This document shows positions 1 to 7,862 of a stretch of DNA of 64,000 bases, in pieces. The translations under genes were made by a program, and so were the position numbers. Position 1 is the stretch's first letter. Every line of letters starts with the position of its first letter. The notes beneath the pieces were generated by a model. The model was not told the origin of the DNA and did not search any database. It saw only the letters and a list, made by a program, of their open reading frames with translations. The DNA is from Lentzea atacamensis (GTDB lineage Bacteria; Actinomycetota; Actinomycetes; Mycobacteriales; Pseudonocardiaceae), in NCBI RefSeq assembly GCF_003269295.1, contig NZ_QLTT01000004.1:248001-312000 (forward strand). The letters run 5' to 3'.

Positions 1-1593
1 CGGATCACCGGCGCGCGGCTGGCCGGGCGGGCGCACTGGCCGGTGTCGAAGCTGGTGAGACGGCTCGCCGACGAGCGCAGCAGGCTGGACGAGCTGGTCG
101 CCGACGACCTGGCGGTGCGGTCGAGCCTGGAGCTCACGTATCGGGCGCTCGACGAGAACGCCCGTAGCGCGTACCGGATCTTCGGGTTCCTCGGGCTGCC
201 CGAGGTGCCGAGCTTCCTGTGGATGCACCTGCTCGACGAGGACGTGCTCGACCAGCTCGTCGACGCGCGGCTGCTCGACGTCATCGGCAGCGCGCGGTAC
301 CGGATGCACGAGCTGGTGCGGCTGCACGCCCGTGAGCTCGCCGAAGCCGAGGACCCGCAAGAGGAACGCGAGGATCTCGTCCGCAGGGCCGTGGTCGCCG
401 CGCTGTCCACTGTGGACGGGCTGACCGAACAGCTCTTCCTCGCGGTGCCGCGCATGCAGGACTCCCTCGGCATCGTCGCGACGGCCGCGCGGCCCACCGA
501 CAAGGACGCCTGGTTCGCGCGCGAGGAGAGCCTGCTGACCAGGCTCGTCGAACGTGCGGCGGAGCTCGGGCTCGCGGAGATCGCGTCCCAGCTCGCCGAG
601 GTGCTGGTGTTCGCCTGGTTCGGGCTCAGAAACCGGTACGAGGCCTGGGAACGAACACACACGGCGGCGTTGGAGGCCGTGTGGAAGACGGGGGATCTGA
701 GGCTGGAGGCGGTGCTGCGCTGCAGCCTCGGCCAGATGTACTACAAGCGTGACAACCTGGTGGAAGCGCGGTCGTGGTTCGACACCGCGCAGACGCTGTT
801 CGTGAACCTGGGCGACAAACGCGGTGAGGCCGTCGCGATGAACGGCATCGGCATGGTGTGCCGTGATCTCGGTGAGTACCCGTGCGCACTGGAGGCGCTC
901 GGCAGGGCCCGCGAGCTCCTGGAGTCGCACGACACCGAGGGAGTCGGTCACGCGCTCTACGGAATCGGCTCCGTCAAACGAGAACTCGGCGACGACGAGG
1001 GAGCCCTGGGCACCCTCACGCTGGCGGAAACGACCTACCGCGCGGCGCAGAGCAGGAGGGGCGAAGCCCTGGCGGCACGGGGGATCGGGCTGGTGCACCG
1101 CGCCCGCGGCGAGCTGGACCTGGCCGAGGAGCACATCGTGCGCGCCCACGAGATGGTCGCGGGCACCGGGGACGAGCTGCTCGGCTGCTACACCGCCCAG
1201 GCGTGGGCGAAGGTGTTGCTGCGCAAGGGTTCGTTCGACCCGGCCGAGGAGCTCCTCGGCACCGCGATGAACGGCTGCCGCGACGTCGGCGACCGGTTCG
1301 GTGAGGCGCTCGTCCGCCGCACCCTGGGAGAGTTGCGGCTCGCGGCCGGCGACCACCACGGCGCGCGGATCGTGCTGACCGAGGCGCTGGCGTCGTTCAC
1401 CGATCTCGGCCTGCCGCTGTGGCGGGCTCGGACGCTCAGAGACCTCGGTGCGGTCCACGCCCGCCTGGGGGAAGGTGCGGGCGCGGACCGCTGCTGGGGT
1501 GAGGCCGCCGAGCTGTTCACGCGACTGGGCACCCGTGAAGCCGGGGAAGTTCACCAGTGGCGCACTCGGTGGCACCGGCTGGTCAGCCGGTGA
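1..1593 (+). CDS. AfsR/SARP-type regulator, C-terminal part (5' end outside window)
   Basis: The frame is open from base 1, so the start lies outside the window. The visible 530 residues begin in the winged-helix part that follows an NB-ARC ATPase in AfsR/DnrI-type regulators (LADERSRLDEL, then DLAVRSSLELTYRAL). The rest is an array of TPR repeats to the end (for example ALRCSLGQMYYKRDNLVEA and GMVCRDLGEYPCALEALG). Such proteins are large cytoplasmic transcription activators of secondary metabolism or development; the missing N-terminus should hold the DNA-binding and nucleotide-binding domains. The internal GTG at 43 is not the true start. It overlaps the convergent NlpC/P60-like gene by 11 bases. 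Assignment to AfsR/SARP rests on the C-terminal half only; a SARP-less NB-ARC/TPR protein is possible. Confidence 0.75.
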   Translation, partial: RITGARLAGRAHWPVSKLVRRLADERSRLDELVADDLAVRSSLELTYRALDENARSAYRIFGFLGLPEVPSFLWMHLLDEDVLDQLVDARLLDVIGSARYRMHELVRLHARELAEAEDPQEEREDLVRRAVVAALSTVDGLTEQLFLAVPRMQDSLGIVATAARPTDKDAWFAREESLLTRLVERAAELGLAEIASQLAEVLVFAWFGLRNRYEAWERTHTAALEAVWKTGDLRLEAVLRCSLGQMYYKRDNLVEARSWFDTAQTLFVNLGDKRGEAVAMNGIGMVCRDLGEYPCALEALGRARELLESHDTEGVGHALYGIGSVKRELGDDEGALGTLTLAETTYRAAQSRRGEALAARGIGLVHRARGELDLAEEHIVRAHEMVAGTGDELLGCYTAQAWAKVLLRKGSFDPAEELLGTAMNGCRDVGDRFGEALVRRTLGELRLAAGDHHGARIVLTEALASFTDLGLPLWRARTLRDLGAVHARLGEGAGADRCWGEAAELFTRLGTREAGEVHQWRTRWHRLVSR

Positions 1594-2134
1594 TCTTCTT
1601 GTACTTCCACGGCGCGTAGCCGCCGCTCTTCAGCGAGGAGATCGACACCTTCTCGTGGTCCATGTCGGTGGCGGTGCTGCCCTCCTCGTAGATCCACGCG
1701 ACGGTGTGCGCCGAGTCGGCCCACTTCTCGAACAGCTTCACGTGGCCGTTGCGCAGGATCATGTCGCCGGGCTTGAGCCCGCCCCACGTGATCTTCGTGG
1801 CGACCTCGTCCAAAGTGGACGTGTTGCGGCTGGTGGTCAGCTTCCACGCCATGGAGACGAAGCCGGAGCAGTCCGTCCGGTACTTCTTGCCCTTGTTGAT
1901 GTCCCACGCGTAGGCGCTCTGGCTGTACGGGATCTTGCGGTCCCACCAGTCCTTCGCCCGCTTCATGACCTCGGTGCGGGTGATCGCGCCCCCGTACCCG
2001 GCCGCCGCCTCGACCTGCGAGATGGCGGTCTCCTGCTCGGCGGGACCCTCCGGCGCGGCCTGGGCGACGCCGCTGAGGCCGCCCAGCAGCCCGAGTGAAA
2101 TGGCGGTCGCCGCGACGGCGTGGCGAATGCGCAT
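1583..2134 (-). CDS. Secreted NlpC/P60-like amidase/endopeptidase
   Basis: A 183-residue protein with a Sec signal peptide (MRIRHAVAATAISLGLLGG, cleaved near AQA-AP). The mature part carries the NlpC/P60 cysteine motif TDCSGFVSMAW, followed by GDMILRNGHVKLF, which supplies the catalytic His. This is the fold of peptidoglycan peptidases and related amidases, so it probably acts outside the cell on wall peptides or a similar amide. I chose the ATG at 2134 because the signal peptide begins there; the longer open frame upstream crosses the divergent gene. It is divergent from another secreted wall-type enzyme at 2277, and the two share a 142-base intergenic region. The substrate is not known. Confidence 0.7.
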   Translation of the reverse strand: MRIRHAVAATAISLGLLGGLSGVAQAAPEGPAEQETAISQVEAAAGYGGAITRTEVMKRAKDWWDRKIPYSQSAYAWDINKGKKYRTDCSGFVSMAWKLTTSRNTSTLDEVATKITWGGLKPGDMILRNGHVKLFEKWADSAHTVAWIYEEGSTATDMDHEKVSISSLKSGGYAPWKYKKITG

Positions 2135-2276
2135 CGTTGTAGCTCCGATCGACTTGTTGGTGACGACCGGGACTGTCCACGAGCGCGCCAAAGATCGGCC
2201 AAAGACCGATTTAGGCATCTCTTTACCGCTTCTTCCTAGCTTCGCCGCACTTCGGTTTGGGCATAAGGAGAAGAGC

Positions 2277-2750
2277 ATGTTCGTTCGCATGATCACCGCG
2301 GTGATCGCGATGTTCGCCGCACTCGTGGTGGGGGCGTCGGTCGCACAGGCGGCCCCCGCCAAGTACACGCACTCGCAGGCGACCGCGCAGCTGCGCGCGG
2401 CCGGGATCACCTGGTCGTCCAGCGGCGGCTGCAGCGACCGCAACCGTCCGAACTGCACCTCGTTCGAACAGGTCAACCAGATGAGCATCGCGGGAGCCAA
2501 GACGCTCAAGCGGGCGTCGGGCTGCGCGCTCAACGTCACCGGTGGCACCGAGACCGGGCACGCGTCGGGCACCTACTCGCACTGGAACGGCTACAAGCTC
2601 GACTTCTCACTGTCGACCTGCCTCAACAACTACGTGACCCGGACCTTCACGTCCATCGGCGGCAACAAGTGGCGGTCGGGCTCCGGCAACATCTACTACC
2701 GCGAGTCGAACCACTGGGACGTCCTGTACTACAACTGCGGCGGTTGCTGA
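2277..2750 (+). CDS. Secreted protein with M15-like zinc peptidase motif
   Basis: A 157-residue exported protein with a signal peptide (FVRMITAVIAMFAALVVG, cleaved near AQA-AP). It has four cysteines around residues 52-115 and one near the C-terminus. His102, Asp109, Glu143 and His146 (SHWNGYKLD and RESNHWD) match the SxHxxGxAxD...ExxHW zinc-ligand layout of M15/VanY-type D,D-carboxypeptidases, although the protein is short. The start is set by an AAGGAG ribosome site at 2265-2270, seven bases before the ATG. A role on cell-wall D-Ala-D-Ala or other peptides is inferred from the motif alone; the cysteine-rich extracellular domain may alternatively be a small D,D-peptidase-fold binding protein. 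Confidence 0.6.
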   Translation: MFVRMITAVIAMFAALVVGASVAQAAPAKYTHSQATAQLRAAGITWSSSGGCSDRNRPNCTSFEQVNQMSIAGAKTLKRASGCALNVTGGTETGHASGTYSHWNGYKLDFSLSTCLNNYVTRTFTSIGGNKWRSGSGNIYYRESNHWDVLYYNCGGC

Positions 2751-2780
2751 GCCGAGCCCGGGGCCGGTAGTAGTGGAGGG

Positions 2781-3539
2781 GTGACTACACTCGGCGCTGT
2801 CTACCGGCCCCAGCTCCCGCCAGAGAACCTCCGATCCGTCGTGCTCGCCGCTGAGGATTCCGGTGTGGACTCGTTGTGGCTGTGGGAGGACTGCTTCCTG
2901 GAGAGCGGCATCGCCTGCGCCTCCGCCGCGCTGGCCTGGACGTCCAGGCTGAAGGTCGGGGTCGGCCTGCTGCCGGTGCCGTTGCGCAACGTCGCGCTCA
3001 CCGCCATGGAGGCCGCGACGCTGGACCGGCTGTTCCCCGGCCGCGTCACCATCGGCGTCGGGCACGGCCTGCAGTCGTGGATGGGACAGGTCGGAGCGAG
3101 GGTCTCGTCACCGCTCACCCTGCTGCGCGAGTACACGGAGGCGTTGAAGGCGCTGCTGGCCGGTGAGAACGTGACCTGTGCCGGCAAGTACGTGTCGCTG
3201 ACCGGTGTGGCGCTGGACTGGCCGCCCGCCGCGCCGATGCCGATCTACGTGGGCGGGCTCGGGCCCAGGACGCTGGAGCTCGCCGGCCAGGTGGGCGACG
3301 GCACGATCCTGGACGCGTCGGCTGATCTCGACCGCGTGCGCGAGACGCGGGCAAGCCGTGAGCACCCGATCGTCGTCTACGTGGAGACCGATTCGCGCGA
3401 CCGCGCGTTCGTCACGGATCTCGTCGCGTCGGTGGCTGAAGCGGGCGCTACCAGCGTGATCTTGCAACAGTCGGCCACGAGTGAGGACCCGGAAGGGTTC
3501 GTCCGATTCGTGGGTTCACTCGATGGAGTGAGTGCATAG
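2781..3539 (+). CDS. LLM-class (F420-dependent-like) flavin oxidoreductase
   Basis: A 252-residue TIM-barrel protein of the bacterial luciferase-like monooxygenase family. Typical blocks are VGLLPVPLRNVALTAMEAAT, FPGRVTIGVGHG and IYVGGLGPRTLELAGQVGDG. In actinomycetes most short members of this kind use coenzyme F420 rather than FMN, so a reductase or dehydrogenase using F420 is the best guess; the substrate is unknown. The GTG at 2781 follows a GTGGAGGG ribosome site directly. The family usually has 280-340 residues, so this is a compact member. It stands alone on the plus strand after the secreted M15-like gene. Confidence 0.75.
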   Translation: MTTLGAVYRPQLPPENLRSVVLAAEDSGVDSLWLWEDCFLESGIACASAALAWTSRLKVGVGLLPVPLRNVALTAMEAATLDRLFPGRVTIGVGHGLQSWMGQVGARVSSPLTLLREYTEALKALLAGENVTCAGKYVSLTGVALDWPPAAPMPIYVGGLGPRTLELAGQVGDGTILDASADLDRVRETRASREHPIVVYVETDSRDRAFVTDLVASVAEAGATSVILQQSATSEDPEGFVRFVGSLDGVSA

Positions 3540-3614
3540 CGCGGTAGATAACGGTGGATACCTCCTTGCGATGGAACGGTTGTGGGCCTTTCGTCGCTGT
3601 TCGGGGAGGTAATG

Positions 3615-4244
3615 ATGCTTGGGCGCAAGAGCCGCCGGATCGCTGAGCTGGAGCGGGCCATGGAAGGCCTGCAGGAGCTGCTCGCTCGAATCGGTGACGC
3701 CCGAACAGCGCAAACGGAGGCGTTGGAAGAGGTCGACCGTGCGGGAGCCGAGCTCGTCGCGCTGCGGCACCGCATCGACAACGCGCGGGCCGAGCTGCAG
3801 CCGTTGAAGGAGGAGCTGACCTTCCAGCGGGCCGGCGTCTTCCGCACCGACACCGTCACCGACCACCAGACGCAGATCGACATGATCCACTCCGAGATGA
3901 AGACTCTGATCAAGACCGGCGCCGCGATCGAGGGCGGCGGGCAGGTCACCTACAACGGGTCGGACGCCACGGGGCGGCGGCTCCTCGAGGACTGGTCGGC
4001 GCTGATGCTCCGCTCGTACAACTGCGAGGCCGAGAACTGCCTGCGCATGTTGCGAGCCGGGGGCCTGGACGCCGCCCGCAGGCGGCTCGATCGCGCGGCG
4101 TCGGCGATCGAGCGGCTCAGCGGCACGTTCGCCCTCCGGATCTCGCCGCGCTACCAGGCCCTGCGAACCTACGAGCTGGAGCTCACCGCCGACCACCTGC
4201 AGCGCAAGGCCGAGAGCCGCCGCACCCGCCGGATCGCCTCCTGA
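3615..4244 (+). CDS. DUF4041 domain protein without a nuclease domain
   Basis: A 209-residue cytoplasmic protein. Residues about 5-70 form a coiled coil rich in E, L, R and A. The rest matches the DUF4041 pattern: FQRAGVFRTDTV..., EMKTLIKTGAAI, a NGSD-ATGRRLLEDW block, LRSYNCEAENCL, IERLSG and LRISPRYQALRTYELEL. DUF4041 usually sits in front of a T5orf172/GIY-YIG nuclease domain in phage-related proteins; here the protein stops just after the DUF, so the nuclease half is absent. The ATG at 3615 is five bases after GGGGAGG; ATG 3612 and GTG 3582 are less well placed. No partner gene is next to it. Function unknown. Confidence 0.6.
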   Translation: MLGRKSRRIAELERAMEGLQELLARIGDARTAQTEALEEVDRAGAELVALRHRIDNARAELQPLKEELTFQRAGVFRTDTVTDHQTQIDMIHSEMKTLIKTGAAIEGGGQVTYNGSDATGRRLLEDWSALMLRSYNCEAENCLRMLRAGGLDAARRRLDRAASAIERLSGTFALRISPRYQALRTYELELTADHLQRKAESRRTRRIAS

Positions 4245-4282
4245 GCCGGGTTGCTTTCTGACGGGCTGGGTACCTCACCTGC

Positions 4283-4729
4283 GTGGCTGAGGTTTCGCTG
4301 GACGTAGAAGCTCCGATCGACGCCGTCTGGGCCGTGCTCGCCGACGGCTGGTCCTACGCGGGATGGGTGGTGGGCGCGTCCCACATCCGCGACGTGGACA
4401 CCGGCTGGCCCAAGCCGGGTACGCGCATCCACCACAGCGTGGGGCCGTGGCCGCTGGTCATCGACGACACCACCGAGGTCGTGCGCTGTGAGCCGTCCCG
4501 GCTGCTCGAGCTGGACGCCCGGCTGTGGCCGGCGGGGGCAGCGAGGATCACCTTCACCCTGCGCGCCCGGTCGGAGGCACTCACCGAGGTGCGGATGACC
4601 GAGAGCGTGGAGCGCGGCCCGACCTCGGTCCTGCCGTCGTTCCTGCAGGACCTGCTGTTGACTCCACGCAACAGGGAGACGCTGCAGCGCCTCAGCGCGC
4701 TGGCTCAGGGCCGCTCAGCAGTTCAGTAG
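4283..4729 (+). CDS. SRPBCC family (polyketide cyclase/START-like) protein
   Basis: A 148-residue single-domain protein with the SRPBCC start pattern VSLDVEAPIDAVWAVLADGWSYAGWV, and the later strand RITFTLRARSEALTEVRMTE, typical of the Bet v1-like lipid-binding fold. Such proteins bind hydrophobic ligands or act as small cyclases, but this sequence shows no residue that fixes a substrate. The GTG at 4283 begins the fold. The gene converges on, and overlaps by seven bases, the FAD oxidoreductase that follows on the opposite strand. Confidence 0.7.
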   Translation: MAEVSLDVEAPIDAVWAVLADGWSYAGWVVGASHIRDVDTGWPKPGTRIHHSVGPWPLVIDDTTEVVRCEPSRLLELDARLWPAGAARITFTLRARSEALTEVRMTESVERGPTSVLPSFLQDLLLTPRNRETLQRLSALAQGRSAVQ

Positions 4730-6261
4730 ACGGCTTTGTGCAGGCCCTGGATCAGCAGCCGGTACACCTCGCCCGCCGCACCCCACCGCGCCAGCGCCGC
4801 CCGTGCCGCGTTCGCCCCCGTCGCGCCGTGCACGCCGCCACCCGGCCACGCCGACGAGCTCGCCAGGTAGAGCCGGTCGAACGGGGTGTCGGCCCGGCCG
4901 AGACCGGGCATCGGCCGGAAGATCAGCTGCTGGTGGATGGCCGCCGTGCCGCCGTTGACCGTGCCGATCTGCTCCGGGCCCAGCACCGAGCGCTTGACGA
5001 TGCGGGAGCGGAAGCCGGGTGCGCGTTCCTCGATGACCTGTTCGATGCGGTCGGCGCGGCGCTTCAGGCGGTCTTCTGTCCACTTGCCACCGAGCGGGAC
5101 GTGTGTGTACGCCCAGGCGGCTTCGGTGCCGGAGGGGGAGCGTGACGGGTCGGTCGTCGTCATCTGACCCATGATCGTGAACGGGGTGCGCGGGACCTTG
5201 CCGCACGCCAGTTCGTGGGCGAAGCCGGCCATGCCGTTGAGGTCGCCGCCGATGTGGATGGTGCCCGCCTGCGCGGCTTCCGGGTTGGTCCACGGGATCG
5301 GGCCCGACAGCGCCCAGTCGACCTTGATCGTGTCGCCGTCCCACTGGAACTTCTTCAGGTCCTCGGCGAGCTTCGGCGGCAGACCGTTCTCGCCGATCAG
5401 GTCGAGGTACAGGTTCGGTGCGGGGATGTCGGCGAGGACGGCTCGGCGTGCGCGCACAACGGAACCGTCTGCCAGACGCACGCCCACGGCGACACCGCGC
5501 GCGTGCAGAACAGAGCTCACTCGCGCGTTCGTCTCGATGCGACCGCCGAAGCGGCGCACCAGCGACGCCGTCAGTTCGCCCGCTCCGCCGCGCGGCACGG
5601 GGTTGCCGACGTCCTGGCCGAGCATGGCGAGCAGCCAGCCGAAGCCCGCGCCGCCCGCCTGGTCCGGGCCGAGGTCCGTGTGCATCGTGTTGCCCGCCAG
5701 CAACACTCGCGCACCATCGCCCTCGAAGAGTTCCTCGCCGAGACGGCGCACGGGCAACGTCAGCATGCGTGCCAGGCGAAGGGCGTCTCCCGCGCCTGCG
5801 GCCTTCAACAAGGACAGCGCGCCACGCACCGGTGGAAACGGACGCAGCAGTGAGCCCAGCACGGCCTCACGCACGGACATCCAGCGCGTGTACTCGGCGT
5901 GCCAGCGATCGGCGTCCGCGTCGGCGAAAGCACCGACCGACTTCGCGGTCGTCTCCACCTCACGAGAGAGGAGCGCCACGCGGTCGTCGGGCAGGACGTG
6001 GGCGAGCACGGCCGGTGCGTGCTGCCACTGCACGTCGAGGTTCAACGCGCCGATGACCGGCGAGCCGAGGCCGAGCGGGTAGAACGCGCTGTAGACGTCG
6101 TTCGTGAAGCCCGGTGCGGTGATCTCGGCGGACGTGACGGCACCGCCGGGGGTGGCGCGCTGCTCCAGCACCAGGACGTCCCAGCCCGCGTCCGCCAGCA
6201 ACGTCGCCGCGACCAGCCCGTTCGGTCCCGCGCCGATGACGACCGCGTCCACCTCGTTCAC
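4723..6261 (-). CDS. FAD-dependent oxidoreductase, phytoene-desaturase-like
   Basis: A 512-residue flavoprotein. The N-terminus has the dinucleotide-binding motif VIGAGPNGLVAATLLADAG with the acidic residue of DVLVLEQR, then the GGAVTSAE block seen in phytoene desaturase-like (CrtI/NAD(P)/FAD) enzymes; ARRAVLADIPAPNLY is the second FAD segment. It probably oxidises or isomerises a hydrophobic substrate, but no carotenoid genes are near, so a carotenoid role is not supported. It is the last gene of a tight three-gene minus-strand operon (hemerythrin, SDR, this gene); its GTG overlaps the SDR stop in a GTGA junction at 6258-6261. Confidence 0.75.
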   Translation of the reverse strand: MNEVDAVVIGAGPNGLVAATLLADAGWDVLVLEQRATPGGAVTSAEITAPGFTNDVYSAFYPLGLGSPVIGALNLDVQWQHAPAVLAHVLPDDRVALLSREVETTAKSVGAFADADADRWHAEYTRWMSVREAVLGSLLRPFPPVRGALSLLKAAGAGDALRLARMLTLPVRRLGEELFEGDGARVLLAGNTMHTDLGPDQAGGAGFGWLLAMLGQDVGNPVPRGGAGELTASLVRRFGGRIETNARVSSVLHARGVAVGVRLADGSVVRARRAVLADIPAPNLYLDLIGENGLPPKLAEDLKKFQWDGDTIKVDWALSGPIPWTNPEAAQAGTIHIGGDLNGMAGFAHELACGKVPRTPFTIMGQMTTTDPSRSPSGTEAAWAYTHVPLGGKWTEDRLKRRADRIEQVIEERAPGFRSRIVKRSVLGPEQIGTVNGGTAAIHQQLIFRPMPGLGRADTPFDRLYLASSSAWPGGGVHGATGANAARAALARWGAAGEVYRLLIQGLHKAVY

Positions 6262-7121
6262 ACACGCCTCCCCATCGCCACGACGACCTCACTCAGCACA
6301 TCACGCGCGTCGTGTTCCGGCCACCATTCCAGATCCTTGTGCGCTCGGGTGGTCCGCACGAGAGGTGCCTGATCGGCCATCCGGACCCACTCGGGGGTCA
6401 GTGGCTGCAGCCTGAGCTTCGCCGTCGCCCCCGCCAGCTTCTCGACCAGCGGATAAGGCACCGGGAGCCGGCCGGCGCCGACGCGTTCGGCGATCATCGG
6501 CGCAGTCAACACCGGTTCGGCTGCGAGGTTGAAGGCACCCAATGCCCTACGGCGCACTATCTCGACGATCGCGCGCGCCACGTCGTCGGAGTGCACGAGC
6601 TGCAGGCGCAGACCGTTCCACAACGGAATCGGCAGCAACGGCAGCAGTTTCGGCGAGAGCCAGCGGCTGAGCAGCCAACGTCGAAGCTGCTCAGCCGCTG
6701 AGGCCTGCGCGATGCCGCACGGCCTGATGACCGTGCACGGCAACGGATAGCGCCTGATCATCTGCTCCAGCAGCACCTTGTGCGCGCTGTAGGTGCTGCC
6801 GGGGATGCCCGTCACGGGCCACGACTCGTCAACACGGCTGTAGCGCGCCGCCGGTGCGTAGGCGGCCACCGACGACGCGCAGATCAGGTGTCCCACTTCT
6901 TCTTTGACGCAGGCAGCGAGCACGTGCTCGCTGCCGTCGATGTTGGTCTCGCGGTCTGTCGGTTTGATCGCCCACGCCAGGTGCACCACGACGTCGGCAC
7001 CACGGATGGCGTCGCGCAACGACGACAGCGTGCGCACGTCCACACCGACGTCCTCGAAGTCGAGGTGACGCCGTAGCGCGGTGCCCACGTTGCCGCTGCC
7101 ACCGGTGACGACGATCCTCAT
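6258..7121 (-). CDS. NAD-dependent epimerase/dehydratase (extended SDR)
   Basis: A 287-residue extended short-chain dehydrogenase. The N-terminal MRIVVTGGSGNVGTALRRHL is the glycine-rich cofactor motif, DVVVHLAW follows, and STYSAHKVLLEQM holds a substituted YxxxK catalytic pair (Tyr then Lys four residues on). The protein probably acts on a nucleotide-sugar-like or isoprenoid substrate; nothing in it fixes which. It overlaps hemerythrin upstream (7118-7121) and the FAD oxidoreductase downstream by four bases each, so the three are surely co-translated and likely share a process, perhaps redox or oxygen related. Confidence 0.75.
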   Translation of the reverse strand: MRIVVTGGSGNVGTALRRHLDFEDVGVDVRTLSSLRDAIRGADVVVHLAWAIKPTDRETNIDGSEHVLAACVKEEVGHLICASSVAAYAPAARYSRVDESWPVTGIPGSTYSAHKVLLEQMIRRYPLPCTVIRPCGIAQASAAEQLRRWLLSRWLSPKLLPLLPIPLWNGLRLQLVHSDDVARAIVEIVRRRALGAFNLAAEPVLTAPMIAERVGAGRLPVPYPLVEKLAGATAKLRLQPLTPEWVRMADQAPLVRTTRAHKDLEWWPEHDARDVLSEVVVAMGRRV

Positions 7122-7657
7122 CCGAGGACCTTGCGGATCGCGTCCCGTGCCCTGTCCACGACGGCCACGAGCGGGCCGAGCGCCAGGTTCGCGACCGGGC
7201 TCTCGACGCCGGGGTGCGGCCGGGTCGGCGCGATGGCTTCGGCGGCTTCGACCGCGCGCGCCATGCGTTCGAGGCGTTCCTGGTCGTGCACCTTGCGCAG
7301 CAGCGGGAACTCGGCCTGTTCCTCGTGGTCCGCGTGGGCGAGCACGTCGTCGCGGAGCTGCACGAGCAGCGTGTCGAAGCCCTCCGCGTCGGGCCCTATG
7401 TCGTTCATCGTGCTGAGGAGCTCCTTGGCGCGTCGTTCCTCAGCGATCCGTGCGTCCACGATCGGCTCGCCACCGCTCACGCGCGCGATGGCCGGGTGGA
7501 CGATCTCCTCCTCCGCGGTCTCGTGGACCGAAAGCAGTCGCACGAGCCGATACCAAGCGTCTTTGCGTTCGTCGCCGGTCGAGGCCTCGACCTCGGCGAA
7601 CAGCGTCCGGATGTTCTCGTGTTGCCTGTGCAGCAACGTGATCACGTCGTCAGCCAT
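7118..7657 (-). CDS. Hemerythrin domain-containing protein
   Basis: A 179-residue helical protein. His13, His45, Glu49, His54, His108, His111 and Glu115 (HRQH, VHETAEEEIVH, LAHADHEEQAE) give the diiron-binding pattern of bacterial hemerythrin domains, followed by a C-terminal tail of about 50 residues. These proteins bind oxygen or nitric oxide or sense redox state in the cytoplasm. It is first gene of the minus-strand operon with an SDR and a phytoene-desaturase-like flavoprotein. The 205 bases upstream are shared with the divergent LivK-like lipoprotein gene. Confidence 0.8.
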   Translation of the reverse strand: MADDVITLLHRQHENIRTLFAEVEASTGDERKDAWYRLVRLLSVHETAEEEIVHPAIARVSGGEPIVDARIAEERRAKELLSTMNDIGPDAEGFDTLLVQLRDDVLAHADHEEQAEFPLLRKVHDQERLERMARAVEAAEAIAPTRPHPGVESPVANLALGPLVAVVDRARDAIRKVLG

Positions 7658-7812
7658 GCCGATCGGATACCCGAAATGTGACTGATCACGCGGTATCTCA
7701 TTTCGTTCGGCGCCGAAGAAATAGCACAGTGAGTAGTCGAGCGGAAGTCACATGAACCTAACAATTCTGTGGCACGTAGCACATAGAGAGGCAATACGTG
7801 ACCGATCAACGA

Positions 7813-7834
7813 ATACTGAGCTACCGCTTAGTAT
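7813..7834. promoter_or_regulatory. Near-perfect inverted repeat, candidate repressor operator
   Basis: Arms ATACTGAGC and GCTTAGTAT are separated by TACC and differ from perfect symmetry at one position. Size and spacing suit a TetR-family dimer. It lies 28 bases before the start of the LivK-like lipoprotein gene, so it would overlap that promoter. TAGTAT at 7829-7834 also looks like a -10 element. No regulator gene is adjacent. Confidence 0.45.
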
Positions 7835-7862
7835 GTTCTGATCTTTGGACAAGGACTCCTGC

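Noticed and set aside
3513..3535. TCACTC-GATG-GAGTGA hairpin at the LLM gene end
   Set aside because: The stem is only six pairs and lies inside the coding end; too weak to call a terminator.
4723..6261. Carotenoid biosynthesis gene
   Set aside because: The FAD protein resembles phytoene desaturase, but no crtB, crtE or cyclase gene is near; operon partners are hemerythrin and an SDR.
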